From Actinomycetota bacterium (GTDB taxonomy: Bacteria > Actinomycetota > Acidimicrobiia > Acidimicrobiales > JAJPHE01), in assembly GCA_021325435.1 (NCBI GenBank), contig JAJPHE010000144.1:1-36913 (forward strand): DNA of 36,913 nt, written 5' to 3'. This document shows, one piece after another, positions 6,889 through 14,861 of the stretch. Position 1 is the first letter of the stretch. The number at the start of each line of letters is the position of its first letter. Under the pieces are notes generated by a model. That model made no database searches and was not told where the DNA came from. It saw only the letters and a list, made by a program, of their open reading frames with translations. The position numbers and the translations under genes are program-made.

Positions 6889-7785
6889 ATGCGCCACGAC
6901 CTGGAGCTCGGCTACCTCGGTGTCGAGGTGCCGGACCCCGCGACCCTTACGCCATTCTTCGCTGAGGTGGTCGGCCTCGTCCCAGGGGAGCCGGCGGCTG
7001 ATGCGGGCACGTTGACGTGGCGTAACGACGATCGGGCCTATCGGTTGATCGTCGAGCCCGGTGCGGCCAACGACGCCACCTTCGTCGGTTTGGAGGCTGC
7101 CCACGCGGGCTCCTTCGACCGGGTCGTCGAGCGGCTCCGACGGGCCGGACACGAGGTGAGCTCGGGGTCGGCAGAGGAGGCCGCGGCCCGGCGGGTCCGA
7201 CGTCTGGCGTCCGCTGCCGCGCCGTGGGGTGTTCGGGTCGAGATCGTCGAGGCGATCGAGTCGGCGCCGGTGCCGTTCGCCTCGCCCCTGATGCCTGGGG
7301 GGTTTCTGACCGAGGGGGTGGGGTTCGGCCACACCGTGTTCGCGACCACGGCGTTCGACGAGTCCCACGCCTTCCTCGTCGATGGCCTCGGTTTCTCCCA
7401 GTCGGACTGGCTCGAGATGCAGGTCGCGGAGGGCATCGTGCTGGAGGTCCGCTTCTACCATTGCAATGCCCGGCACCACACGATGGCGCTGGCCCGCGCT
7501 CCGTTCGACCTGCCCCAGAAGCTGCACCATGTGATGGTTGAGGCCAACGACTTCAATGATGTGGGCGCGGCGTTCGACCGGGCCTGGGCGACCGATCTCG
7601 CCCTCCCGATGGGTCTCGGCCTCCATGACAACGACCGGATGTTCAGCTTCTACGTGGCCAGCCCGGCAGGCTTTCTCGTCGAGGTCGGCAGCGGCGCGCG
7701 GACCATCACTGAGCCGTGGACCGATAACCGCGTTTACGACGCCACCAGCGTGTGGGGCCACAAGCCGATGCGGGCCGGCGCGTGA
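6889..7785 (+). CDS. Extradiol ring-cleavage dioxygenase, type I (BphC-like, two-domain VOC)
   Basis: The 298-residue protein has two vicinal-oxygen-chelate domains, the size and layout of 2,3-dihydroxybiphenyl 1,2-dioxygenase-type enzymes. The C-terminal domain carries the expected Fe(II) 2-His-1-carboxylate set: H148 (GFGHTVFATT), H213/H214 (KLHHVMVEANDF) and E265 (GFLVEVGSG), plus the second-shell signature LGLHDNDRMFSFYVASPAGF. It should open a catechol ring next to the hydroxyls (meta cleavage) in the cytoplasm. The N-terminal domain has no such ligands, as usual. The ATG at 6889 follows an AAGGGG sequence. Its TGA overlaps the GTG of the hydroxylase gene by 4 nt, so the two are coupled. 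The exact catechol cannot be told. Confidence 0.9.
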   Translation: MRHDLELGYLGVEVPDPATLTPFFAEVVGLVPGEPAADAGTLTWRNDDRAYRLIVEPGAANDATFVGLEAAHAGSFDRVVERLRRAGHEVSSGSAEEAAARRVRRLASAAAPWGVRVEIVEAIESAPVPFASPLMPGGFLTEGVGFGHTVFATTAFDESHAFLVDGLGFSQSDWLEMQVAEGIVLEVRFYHCNARHHTMALARAPFDLPQKLHHVMVEANDFNDVGAAFDRAWATDLALPMGLGLHDNDRMFSFYVASPAGFLVEVGSGARTITEPWTDNRVYDATSVWGHKPMRAGA

Positions 7786-9308
7786 CCGGTCGCTCGGACC
7801 TCGACGCCGAGGTCGCCATCGTGGGCTACGGCCCCGTCGGCGCCGCCCTGGCCGTTCTTCTCGGCCAGCTCGGCCGCTCCGTCGTCGTGGTCGAGAAGTG
7901 GCCGGAGCCTTATCCGCTCCCCCGGGCGGTGCACTTCGACCACGAGGTCGGGCGCATCCTGCAGGCCTGCGGCATAGGGTCGCAGCTGCGCGAGATCATC
8001 GAGCCAGCCGACATCTACGAATGGCGAAACGCCGCCGGGGTGACCCTGCTGCGCTTCGGCCGGGTCGGGGACAGCCCCTCGGGCTGGCCCCTTTCGTCGA
8101 TGTTCAACCAGCCCACCCTCGAGGGGCTGCTCGACGAGCGGGCCCGGGCCCTCCCGACCGTGGAGGTCCATCGAGGCGTCGAGGTCGACGGGTTGGAGGT
8201 CGACGGCTCCGGCGTCACGTTGCGTACCGCCCACCGCGGAGACCTACGGGCCCGTTACGTCGTGGGCTGCGACGGCGCCAACAGCACCGTGCGCGGCGCC
8301 GCCGGGCTGGCCCTGCGTGACCTCGGGTTCTTCTACGACTGGCTGGTGGTCGACGTGATCCTCGACGACGCCCGGGTGTTCGACCCCATGAACCTGCAGG
8401 TATGCGACCCGGCCCGCCCCACCACCGTCGTGTCCGGGGGCCCCGGGCGTCGTCGTTGGGAGTTCATGCGCCTTCCCGGTGAGCCTCTCGAGCTGCTGAA
8501 CGAGGAGCGGCGCGCCTGGGAGCTGTTAGCGCCATGGGATGTCCACCCCGCTAACGCCCGGCTGGAGCGTCATGCCGTCTACACCTTCCGGGCCCGATAC
8601 GCCGAACGCTGGCGGGCCGGCCCGGTGCTCTTGGCGGGGGACGCCGCCCACCTCACACCGCCCTTCGCCGGGCAGGGGATGTGCGCTGGCCTGCGTGACG
8701 CCGCCAACCTGGCCTGGAAGCTCGATCTGGTCGTCAGCGGCCGGGCGCCGGACTCCCTGCTCGACACCTACGAGCGGGAGCGCCTTCCATCCGTGAGGGC
8801 GTCCATTGACTTCGCCATCGAGCTCGGGAAGGTGATCTGCGTACCCGACTCGGAGGAGGCGGCGGCCCGCGACGAGGCCATGGCGGCGACCGTGGGTCCC
8901 GAGCCGAGCGACGTGCCTGCCCTGCCGGGCATCGGGCAGGGACTCGTCCACCCCACCGCCGCACATGCCGGCGAGCTGTTCGTGCAGCCCACCGTCGACG
9001 GCCGGCTCCTCGACGACGTGGGCGGTGTCGGCTGGCGCCTGGTGACCGTCGACACCGAAGCCGACGTCCCCGACCCGGCCGCCCTCGAGTGGTTCGCCGC
9101 GATCGGCGGCCGGGTGCTCCGCCTGCCCCCAGACGAGCGGGTCGGGCGCGGGTGGCTCGCCCGCCACGGCGCGAACTGGGCGCTTCAGCGCCCCGACTTC
9201 TACCTCTACGGCACCGCCGCCGGTGCCGACGCCGCCGCCGAACTCCTGACCGATCTCCGCTGGCGATTGTCCGCCGTCCCCCGACCCCTGCAAGGTGCGC
9301 ACCCATGA
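7782..9308 (+). CDS. FAD-dependent aromatic hydroxylase (MhpA-like)
   Basis: This is a 508-residue class A flavoprotein monooxygenase. It has the Rossmann motif GYGPVG (residues 15-20), the DG motif VVGCDGANSTVRG (about 161-172) and the GD motif LLAGDAAHLTPPFAGQG (about 283-299) that contacts the FAD ribityl chain. The C-terminal third resembles the thioredoxin-like tail of 3-(3-hydroxyphenyl)propionate and phenol hydroxylases. Such enzymes use NAD(P)H and O2 to add an ortho hydroxyl to a phenol, giving the catechol that the upstream dioxygenase cleaves. GTG 7782 was chosen because it forms a GTGA overlap with the dioxygenase stop and the Rossmann strand begins a few residues later. The 3' end overlaps the FAH-family gene by ATGA. 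Confidence 0.88.
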   Translation: MTGRSDLDAEVAIVGYGPVGAALAVLLGQLGRSVVVVEKWPEPYPLPRAVHFDHEVGRILQACGIGSQLREIIEPADIYEWRNAAGVTLLRFGRVGDSPSGWPLSSMFNQPTLEGLLDERARALPTVEVHRGVEVDGLEVDGSGVTLRTAHRGDLRARYVVGCDGANSTVRGAAGLALRDLGFFYDWLVVDVILDDARVFDPMNLQVCDPARPTTVVSGGPGRRRWEFMRLPGEPLELLNEERRAWELLAPWDVHPANARLERHAVYTFRARYAERWRAGPVLLAGDAAHLTPPFAGQGMCAGLRDAANLAWKLDLVVSGRAPDSLLDTYERERLPSVRASIDFAIELGKVICVPDSEEAAARDEAMAATVGPEPSDVPALPGIGQGLVHPTAAHAGELFVQPTVDGRLLDDVGGVGWRLVTVDTEADVPDPAALEWFAAIGGRVLRLPPDERVGRGWLARHGANWALQRPDFYLYGTAAGADAAAELLTDLRWRLSAVPRPLQGAHP

Positions 9309-10132
9309 AGCTCGCCAACATCCGCGGCCGCGCCGCCCTCGTCCTTGGAGACGAGATCGCCGACGTCGAAACCGTCTCCGGCGGCCGGTTCGGCCCCGAG
9401 ATCATGTCCCTCTACGACGACTGGGCCGCGTTCGCCGCCTTCGCGGCCACGGTATCGGCCGGGTCGGCTCCGCTCGTGGAAGCCGGCCTGGGCAACCCGG
9501 TCCCCGCCCCCCGGCAGGTGTTCGCTATCGGTCTCAACTACCGGTCCCACGCCGAGGAGTCCGGGATGGGCGTCCCAACGGTGCCGGCCACCTTCACCAA
9601 GTTCCCCGCCTGCCTGGCCGGCCCGTTCGACGATGTACACATCCCGGGCGACACCGTCGACTGGGAGGTTGAGCTGGTGGCCGTGATAGGGGCGAGGGCC
9701 GACCGGGTCGACGAGGCGGACGCATGGGCGAACGTGGCCGGGGTGACTGTCGGGCAGGACATCAGCGACCGCACCCTGCAGTTCTCCGCCGGCAGCCAGT
9801 TCTCCTTGGGGAAGTCGTGGCGTGGCTTCGGACCGTTGGGGCCCTGGGTCGTCTCGGTCGACGAGCTCGCCGACCCCGACGACCTGGCGCTGAGCTGTGC
9901 GGTCAACGGGGAGAAGATGCAGGATGCCCGCACCAGCGACCTCATCTTCAGCGTCCCCCGGCTGATCGCCGAGCTTTCCGCCGTGGTGCCGCTGCTACCG
10001 GGCGATGTGATCTTCACCGGCACCCCAGCCGGCGTGGGCGCCGTTCGCCAGCCACCCCGGTTCCTGCAGCCCGGAGACGTGCTCGAGTCCTGGATCGAAG
10101 GCATCGGCACCATCCGCAACCGCTGCGTGTGA
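9305..10132 (+). CDS. Fumarylacetoacetate hydrolase (FAH)-family protein
   Basis: The 275-residue protein carries the FAH catalytic fold: AIGLNYRSHAEE (about residues 74-85), the metal-binding acidic pair in DWEVELVAVIG (E121, E123), the third ligand in GQDISDR (D152), and FTGTPAGVGAV near residue 240. Members act on 2-oxo acids or 1,3-diketones as hydrolases, hydratases, isomerases or decarboxylases. In a meta-cleavage operon the likely job is downstream processing of the ring-fission product, for example a 2-hydroxymuconate-type intermediate. The ATG at 9305 overlaps the hydroxylase stop (ATGA), and its own TGA overlaps the next GTG, so expression is tightly coupled. Confidence 0.9.
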   Translation: MKLANIRGRAALVLGDEIADVETVSGGRFGPEIMSLYDDWAAFAAFAATVSAGSAPLVEAGLGNPVPAPRQVFAIGLNYRSHAEESGMGVPTVPATFTKFPACLAGPFDDVHIPGDTVDWEVELVAVIGARADRVDEADAWANVAGVTVGQDISDRTLQFSAGSQFSLGKSWRGFGPLGPWVVSVDELADPDDLALSCAVNGEKMQDARTSDLIFSVPRLIAELSAVVPLLPGDVIFTGTPAGVGAVRQPPRFLQPGDVLESWIEGIGTIRNRCV

Positions 10133-10692
10133 CGGCCATGCTCCTCCCTTTCGAACCCGAGCCCTTCACCCCGCCCACCGACCGCGACATGCTCCCGTCG
10201 GAGCGCCGCCAGTTCGTGCGGACCCACCGGACGTGCGTGTTCGGCTACCCCCGGCTCCACGACGGGCCCGCCATGTCAGTCGTCTACTACGTGCCCACCG
10301 ATGGTGACGAGCTGCTGGTGTCAACCATGGCGGGCCGGAGCAAGGCTCTCGCCGTGGCCCGGGACCCCAAGGTGAGTCTCTGCGTGCTCGACGAGCGGTG
10401 GCCGTTCGCCTATCTCCAGGTGTACGCCGACGCCGCCGTCGAGCGCGACCCCGACCTGGTGGTCGACGTGATGATGGCGGTGGGGGAGCGTATGTCGGGC
10501 CAGCCGGTCGGACCCGAAGCACGACCCGTCGTTCAGGCCATGGCCACCGAGGAGAACCGGGTCGTTGTGCGCTGCCGCCCCTACGCCACCTTCGCCCAGC
10601 CTCCCCGACACCTGCACCGCAACGATCAGGAGGAACGGCTCACCCACTGGGTGTCCGGCAGCGTCCCGTGGGACGCGCCCGACCCGCGTTGA
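10129..10692 (+). CDS. Pyridoxamine 5'-phosphate oxidase (PNPOx)-fold protein
   Basis: The protein has about 187 residues and a split-barrel flavin-binding fold: FVRTHRTCVFGYPRLHDGPA, then MSVVYYVPTDGDELLVSTMA, then GRSKALAVARDPKVSLCVLD. Relatives bind FMN or F420. In this operon it may reduce an intermediate or supply reduced flavin, but the sequence does not settle this. GTG 10129 gives a GTGA overlap with the FAH-family stop; ATG 10138 is the alternative, three codons later. It is the last gene of the TetR-led operon and is followed at once by a short inverted repeat. Confidence 0.82.
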   Translation: MTAMLLPFEPEPFTPPTDRDMLPSERRQFVRTHRTCVFGYPRLHDGPAMSVVYYVPTDGDELLVSTMAGRSKALAVARDPKVSLCVLDERWPFAYLQVYADAAVERDPDLVVDVMMAVGERMSGQPVGPEARPVVQAMATEENRVVVRCRPYATFAQPPRHLHRNDQEERLTHWVSGSVPWDAPDPR

Positions 10693-10711
10693 GGTCAACC
10701 GGGGTTTGACC
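10693..10711 (+). terminator. Short inverted repeat after the aromatic operon
   Basis: GGTCAA-ccggggt-TTGACC begins on the base after the operon's last stop codon. Its 6-bp arms and 7-nt loop could form a weak hairpin terminator. There is no T-run, so a regulator-binding dyad for the next gene, which starts about 80 bp downstream, is an alternative. Confidence 0.35.
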
Positions 10712-10788
10712 AGCCGTGTGCCGGCGGGCAGCGAACAGTGGCTCGAATGTGTGGCCGCACGTCATGGGGAGGGGGTAGAACACGAGGC

Positions 10789-11517
10789 ATGACCGCCGAG
10801 ATCCGCGACCTGTCCGGCAGGCGCTTCGAGCAGGTGAACCTGTCCAGAACCCGTGTCCATGGCGCGTTCCTTATCGGCACCAAGGTGACCGACGCCTGGG
10901 TCCAATCGCTGGACCTGTCAGGCAACATCCAGTCCCTGGTCGTCAACGGCGTCGAGGTCGCCGGCTATGTCCAGGCGGAGCTGGAACGACGCCACCCAGA
11001 GCTCGGGTATCTGGGTTCGAAGGATGTGCCCGGGCTGCAAAGAGCGTGGTCCACGGTCCGAGAGATCGCCGCCGCGACGCTCGATACCGCCCGGCGCCTA
11101 CCCCCGGCGGCGCTCAATGAGTCGGTTGATGGCGAGTTCTCGTATCTCCAGACACTGCGTCATCTGGTGTTCGCAACCGATCGATGGATCACCGGACCGG
11201 TCCTTGGCCGGGCGGACCAGTTCCACCCGCTTGGCTACCCGTACGACAGCGCTCCGCCCGTAGAGCGAGCTCCGCTCGACCTGGACGCCACACCGACGCT
11301 CGACGAGGTGCTTGAGATCCGAGCCGAGCGCACAGCGTCTGTCGAGGACCTCGTGCGCCACGCCACGGACGGCTCCCTGGCCCGGGTGGTCGACAGTCCC
11401 AACGGTGGTGCGACCACCGTCGGCGACTGCATCCGGGTCGTCATCTTCGAGGAGTGGTGGCACCACCGCTACGCAAATCGGGACCTCGCCGTGCTCGCCA
11501 GCAGAGCCGGCACGTGA
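10789..11517 (+). CDS. DinB-superfamily protein with a pentapeptide-like N-terminus
   Basis: The 242-residue protein starts with about 45 residues of pentapeptide-like pattern (LSGRRFEQVNLSRTRVHGAF, then VQSLDLSGNIQSLVV). A four-helix DinB-type domain follows, with its metal-site histidines in LQTLRHLVFATDRW and EEWWHHRYANRDL. DinB-fold proteins include bacillithiol and mycothiol-dependent transferases and many of unknown function; I cannot assign a reaction. ATG 10789 was chosen over an upstream GTG at 10738 because the extra residues look non-coding. It is a single gene facing the tandem GNAT gene, with a hairpin between them. Confidence 0.82.
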   Translation: MTAEIRDLSGRRFEQVNLSRTRVHGAFLIGTKVTDAWVQSLDLSGNIQSLVVNGVEVAGYVQAELERRHPELGYLGSKDVPGLQRAWSTVREIAAATLDTARRLPPAALNESVDGEFSYLQTLRHLVFATDRWITGPVLGRADQFHPLGYPYDSAPPVERAPLDLDATPTLDEVLEIRAERTASVEDLVRHATDGSLARVVDSPNGGATTVGDCIRVVIFEEWWHHRYANRDLAVLASRAGT

Positions 11518-11592
11518 CGAACCGCGCGTAACGGAGCCTACCGGTCGCCGGCCGGGGGCCATGCCTTCGCCAGTCGAAGCCGGCGGTGTCAC

Positions 11593-11613
11593 CCGACCCG
11601 GACATCGGGTCGG
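11593..11613. terminator. Hairpin between convergent genes
   Basis: CCGACCCG-gacat-CGGGTCGG has a perfect 8-bp GC-rich stem and a 5-nt loop, extended by CAC/GTG with one bulged base. It lies between the stops of the DinB gene (plus, 11517) and the tandem GNAT gene (minus, 11628), where a bidirectional terminator is expected. No U-tract is present. Confidence 0.55.
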
Positions 11614-11627
11614 TGCGCCGGGTCCGG

Positions 11628-12647
11628 TTAAGGCGCCGGCACCGAACCCTTTAGTCGGTGGACGTACCGAACCATGGTGCGGCCCACCTCGTCCGTCCAA
11701 CGTGAGTGCTCGGGGATCCCGAGGGAGGCCGGGATCCGGAGGGAGGCGAGGTTCTTCGAATCGACGATGATGTGGGCTTCCCGGCAGCCGGTGTGTTCTT
11801 CGAGGAACCGGTGGGCGAGTCGGACCCCGCGGCTGACGAACCCTCGCCCGCGGTGTCGAGGGTGGGAGGAGCAGGAGACGTTGGCCTCTCCGGCCGGGAC
11901 GTGTTCGTTGGCGAGATCGCAGTCGATATAGGCGACGTAGTCGGCGTCTGGACCGTCGACGGAGAAGGTCCACTTCGGTCCCACCCCAAAGGCCTCGGTC
12001 CGTTCGGCCAGCACGCGGGCGGCGTGCATGCGTTGCTCGTCGGCGGTCATAGCCTCCCAGGACTGCTGTTGGCCGGAGAGCCACAGCCAGCGGATCTGCT
12101 CTTGGTCTTTTGCTTCCAGGTCGGCGTCGAGGTCGCTTGGTCGGGGGCGGCGCAGGGTGACAACGCCGTCGGAGTAGCTCAGCGGCGGTACCGCCCGCTT
12201 GAAATAGGGATTCCCATCGAGGTCACCAGTTCGGGCGAAGCCGACCCGGGCGGCCAGGGCCAAGGAGTCGGTGTTGTCAGGATCGATGAGCAGGGTGGCG
12301 GTGCGATGGGTGGTGCTGGTGGCCAGGTGGTGCATGAGCAGCTGAACCGCCCGGGTGGCGTAGCCCCGGTGCCGGTGCGACGCGAACACGTTGTATCCGA
12401 CGTTGACTTCCCCTGGTTCGAGCCAGGACCGGTCGAGGTCGTAGTCGACCCAGCCGACTACGTCACCGGCAGCTTCGATGCAGGCGAGGGGTGATGGATG
12501 GTCGGCGCCCGGGCCCAGGAAGCGGTGGAAGGCTTCATCCCGGCCCGCTACCAGCTTGATGGCGTCCCCGGGTCCTGGGGGCCGGAGTCGGATCAGCCCG
12601 TCGGTTATCGGGCGTAGGGCCGGAGCGGTCAACTGGTGGGATCCCAA
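11628..12647 (-). CDS. Tandem GNAT N-acetyltransferase (two domains)
   Basis: The 339-residue protein holds two GNAT domains in a row. The first (about residues 15-155) has the acetyl-CoA P-loop region in FASHRHRGYATRAVQLLMHH and ends with NTDSLALAARVGF. The second (about 160-335) has SSHPRHRGRGFVSRGVRLAH and SKNLASLRIPASLGI. Acetyl-CoA-binding residues are recognisable in both, so both halves may bind cofactor; the acceptor is unknown. The start is TTG 12645-12647, and no better start is in frame. The first 19 nt overlap the 3' end of the histidine phosphatase gene on the same strand, suggesting co-transcription. Confidence 0.82.
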   Translation of the reverse strand: MGSHQLTAPALRPITDGLIRLRPPGPGDAIKLVAGRDEAFHRFLGPGADHPSPLACIEAAGDVVGWVDYDLDRSWLEPGEVNVGYNVFASHRHRGYATRAVQLLMHHLATSTTHRTATLLIDPDNTDSLALAARVGFARTGDLDGNPYFKRAVPPLSYSDGVVTLRRPRPSDLDADLEAKDQEQIRWLWLSGQQQSWEAMTADEQRMHAARVLAERTEAFGVGPKWTFSVDGPDADYVAYIDCDLANEHVPAGEANVSCSSHPRHRGRGFVSRGVRLAHRFLEEHTGCREAHIIVDSKNLASLRIPASLGIPEHSRWTDEVGRTMVRYVHRLKGSVPAP

Positions 12648-13222
12648 GTCGGAGCGGCGAGGCTTCGGACCTGTAGGGCGGCCGGCTCGGCAACGATCTC
12701 GGTGATGGCGCAGTTCGGTATGCCCCCCTCGATTACACCTGGGGCCATCATGGACACCTCGTGGTCGCCCAGGATGTTGCGGGCCAGGTCGGCGGTGACG
12801 CCGCCGTGGGAGACGACCACGACTGTCTCGCCGGGATGCCGGGCGGCGAACTCGACGAGGGCGTTCCCGAGGCGCTCACCGGCGGCTCGCGAAGACTGGC
12901 CACCAGGCGGCGTGAAGTCGCGCTGGCGGCTGGCACGGTCCCAGTCGGCCAGGAACTCCTGCAAAGACTTGTCCCGCCCATCCCAGTTCATCCGCTCGGC
13001 CAGCCGCCCATCGACAGCGACGGCGAGCCCGAGGCGGCGACCGATCGGCTCCGCCGTCTGGCGCGCCCGGCGAAGCGGGCTCGAATAGACGGCGGCCACC
13101 GGCACGGAGGTGAGGGTTGCGGCCACCCAATCCGCTTGGGCCATGCCGGCCTCCGAGAGGCCAGGGTCACCCGGAAGCGCTGCCTTCTCGGCGTGCTGGA
13201 CGATCAGGAGACGCGTCCTCAC
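12629..13222 (-). CDS. Histidine phosphatase-family (phosphoglycerate mutase-like) protein
   Basis: The protein has about 197 residues and the histidine-phosphatase fold: LLIVQHAEKA at the N-terminus, YSSPLRRARQTAEPIGRRLG, and VVVVSHGGVTADLAR with the second catalytic His. The usual RHGE/RHAE motif reads QHAE: the phosphate-binding Arg before the catalytic His is Gln (codon CAG, one transition from CGG). This could weaken or abolish catalysis. GTG 13220-13222 (MRTRLLIVQHAE) was chosen because the motif normally sits within ten residues of the start; an in-frame ATG at 13262-13264 would add 14 residues but has its purine-rich AAGGA directly against the codon. It overlaps the tandem GNAT gene downstream. 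Confidence 0.8.
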   Translation of the reverse strand: MRTRLLIVQHAEKAALPGDPGLSEAGMAQADWVAATLTSVPVAAVYSSPLRRARQTAEPIGRRLGLAVAVDGRLAERMNWDGRDKSLQEFLADWDRASRQRDFTPPGGQSSRAAGERLGNALVEFAARHPGETVVVVSHGGVTADLARNILGDHEVSMMAPGVIEGGIPNCAITEIVAEPAALQVRSLAAPTWDPTS

Positions 13223-13414
13223 GGGCAGACTTTTGCCCAGCCGCCAAGCAGCCCGCCAGAACATTCCTTATTGGGCGGCCGCGCTGACTCGTGATTGGGC
13301 TGCTCCAAGCAAGCGAGATCGACGGCTTCGCGTTCTGGGGTCCGCCACAGAGGGCACGCACGGAGCACCCGGTCATCCTTCTCATGACGAGCGCCCCGGG
13401 AGCCCGATTAATGG

Positions 13415-13813
13415 CTACCGGCGTCCAGGCTTCCGTGAGGAAGGCGCTGTCTTACTTCGTTGAGGGTTACGACGACCACGACCGCCGCTGGGGGTGACCG
13501 AACTGGAGCCAGTCAGGAACACGTCAAGGGCGGAGTCGAGCCGAGGTCGTAGCTCGCCAGGGTCCCCCCACCAGCTGGTGGTCCAGTTGGTGATGGTGAG
13601 CATGTAGATCGAGGTGAGGATCTCGGCGAGCTGGAGCGGGTTCAACTCGGCGCGCACCTCTCCACGCTGCTGGCCTTGACGGAACAGCTCGGCGAGCAGT
13701 CCGAAGTTCTCGATGTCCTTCTCCTTAGCGGCACCGGTGGAACCGACGAAGATGGTGGTCGAGCTCACGACTTGGGTCATGAACTCCCGGTCGCTCTCGA
13801 AGACGATGATGGT
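13415..13813 (-). pseudogene. C-terminal remnant of a TetR/AcrR regulator
   Basis: The frame encodes only the ligand-binding half of a TetR protein: TIIVFESDREFMTQVVSSTT, then KDIENFGLLAELFRQGQQRG, then AELNPLQLAEILTSIYMLTI. A stop (plus 13814-13816) closes the frame upstream. There is no HTH, and the DNA where it should lie is taken up by the plus-strand fusion gene starting at 13832. A shorter product from ATG 13780 could be made but could not bind DNA. The Arg-rich tail after LDVFLTGSSS also looks off-family. It appears to be the stump left by a deletion or insertion whose breakpoint is near 13810-13830. Confidence 0.65.
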
Positions 13814-13831
13814 CTATCGAGCGGGGGGGCG

Positions 13832-14794
13832 ATGACGTCACCGAAGGAAGTGGTGCTCGCGTTCATGGCGGCGTTCATCGCTGCCTGGCCCGAGCAGGAT
13901 GCAGGGTTCTTGGCCGGCTTTCTTGCCGCGGATGCGGTCTACCACAACATGCTGCTGGAGCCGGTCCGGGGGTTGAAGGCGATCGAGGCGACGGTCGCCG
14001 GGTTCATGGCGATGGGGGGGCGGGTGGAAGTCGACATCCGGCAGCTGGTCGCCGAGGGAGCGATCGTCGCCGTCGAGCGGGTGGACCACTTCGAGAGCGT
14101 GGATAGGACGATCTCCTTGCCGATGGTCGGGGTGTTCGAGGTGGCCAACGGCAAGATCACGGCCTGGCGGGACTACTTCGACGCGGCGTCTTGGGCCAGC
14201 GTCGGATCGCCGCAGGAGCGAAGCGTGGGCTGGTACCCACCGGAATCTCGGCTGGAGGCTGGAGGCGTCGCTCTGCGAACGTTCGAGGAACGCGACGCCC
14301 CTGACGTGGCGGAGGCGTGTCGCGACCGTGACATCTTACGGTTCACGTTCATGCCCGACGGACTCACGGACCAAGGGGCACTGGAGTGGATCCGACGGGG
14401 AATGGAGTGGTGGCCGAGGGGCAACCTGCGCTTTGCCATCGTGAAAGCGGACTCAGATCGAGTCGTCGGCCAAGTGGGGCTCGGCGTCGATGAACGTCAC
14501 CGCTCGGCGGAGGGCTATTACTGGGTGGCCGCTCCGGAACGGGGTCGGGGCGTGGCCTCCACCGCCCTCGGTCTGGTGGTCGACTGGGCCTTCACCCTGG
14601 GCCTCGAGCGCATCTTCCTCCTCATCCACCCCCAGAACGAGGCATCCAACCGTTTGGCTGCCCGGATGGGCTTCACCCGTGAAGGGGTCCTGCGGTCCTA
14701 CGAGCCCGTGAAGGACGACCGACCCGACCTCGTGTCCTGGTCTCTACTCCCTGGAGACCCTCGACCTTGGCGGAGCGAGGTGCCTCGTGGATGA
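13832..14794 (+). CDS. Limonene-1,2-epoxide-hydrolase-like domain fused to a GNAT acetyltransferase
   Basis: The 320-residue protein has two unrelated domains. Residues about 5-125 match the limonene epoxide hydrolase fold with its active-site pattern: Y37 and N39 (AVYHNMLLEPVRG), R83 and D85 (VAVERVDHFES), and an Asp in AWRDYFDAASW (D114/D117). The Y-to-R spacing of 46 equals that of the Rhodococcus enzyme. Residues about 145-310 are a GNAT domain with VAAPERGRGVASTALGLVVD and NEASNRLAARMGFTREGVLR. The first half should open epoxides by direct water attack and the second should acetylate an amine or hydroxyl. The frame is continuous, with no stop between the domains. ATG 13832 (MTSPKEVVLAF) is the domain-consistent start; the longer frame upstream is antisense to the TetR remnant. 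Confidence 0.85.
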   Translation: MTSPKEVVLAFMAAFIAAWPEQDAGFLAGFLAADAVYHNMLLEPVRGLKAIEATVAGFMAMGGRVEVDIRQLVAEGAIVAVERVDHFESVDRTISLPMVGVFEVANGKITAWRDYFDAASWASVGSPQERSVGWYPPESRLEAGGVALRTFEERDAPDVAEACRDRDILRFTFMPDGLTDQGALEWIRRGMEWWPRGNLRFAIVKADSDRVVGQVGLGVDERHRSAEGYYWVAAPERGRGVASTALGLVVDWAFTLGLERIFLLIHPQNEASNRLAARMGFTREGVLRSYEPVKDDRPDLVSWSLLPGDPRPWRSEVPRG

Positions 14795-14861
14795 CCGCCG
14801 GATTTTGGCGCGCAAGCGGGAGCAGCCCGGATCGTCCACCGACCGCAAACGGCCCACCCGA

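Noticed and set aside
6883-7761. Long minus-strand open frame opposite the extradiol dioxygenase gene
   Set aside because: It mirrors the dioxygenase codons; the plus strand has all metal ligands and proper overlaps, so the minus frame is a shadow.
13291-13497. Small plus-strand frame between the histidine phosphatase and TetR remnant genes
   Set aside because: It is partly antisense to the TetR remnant and has no recognisable motif or ribosome binding site.
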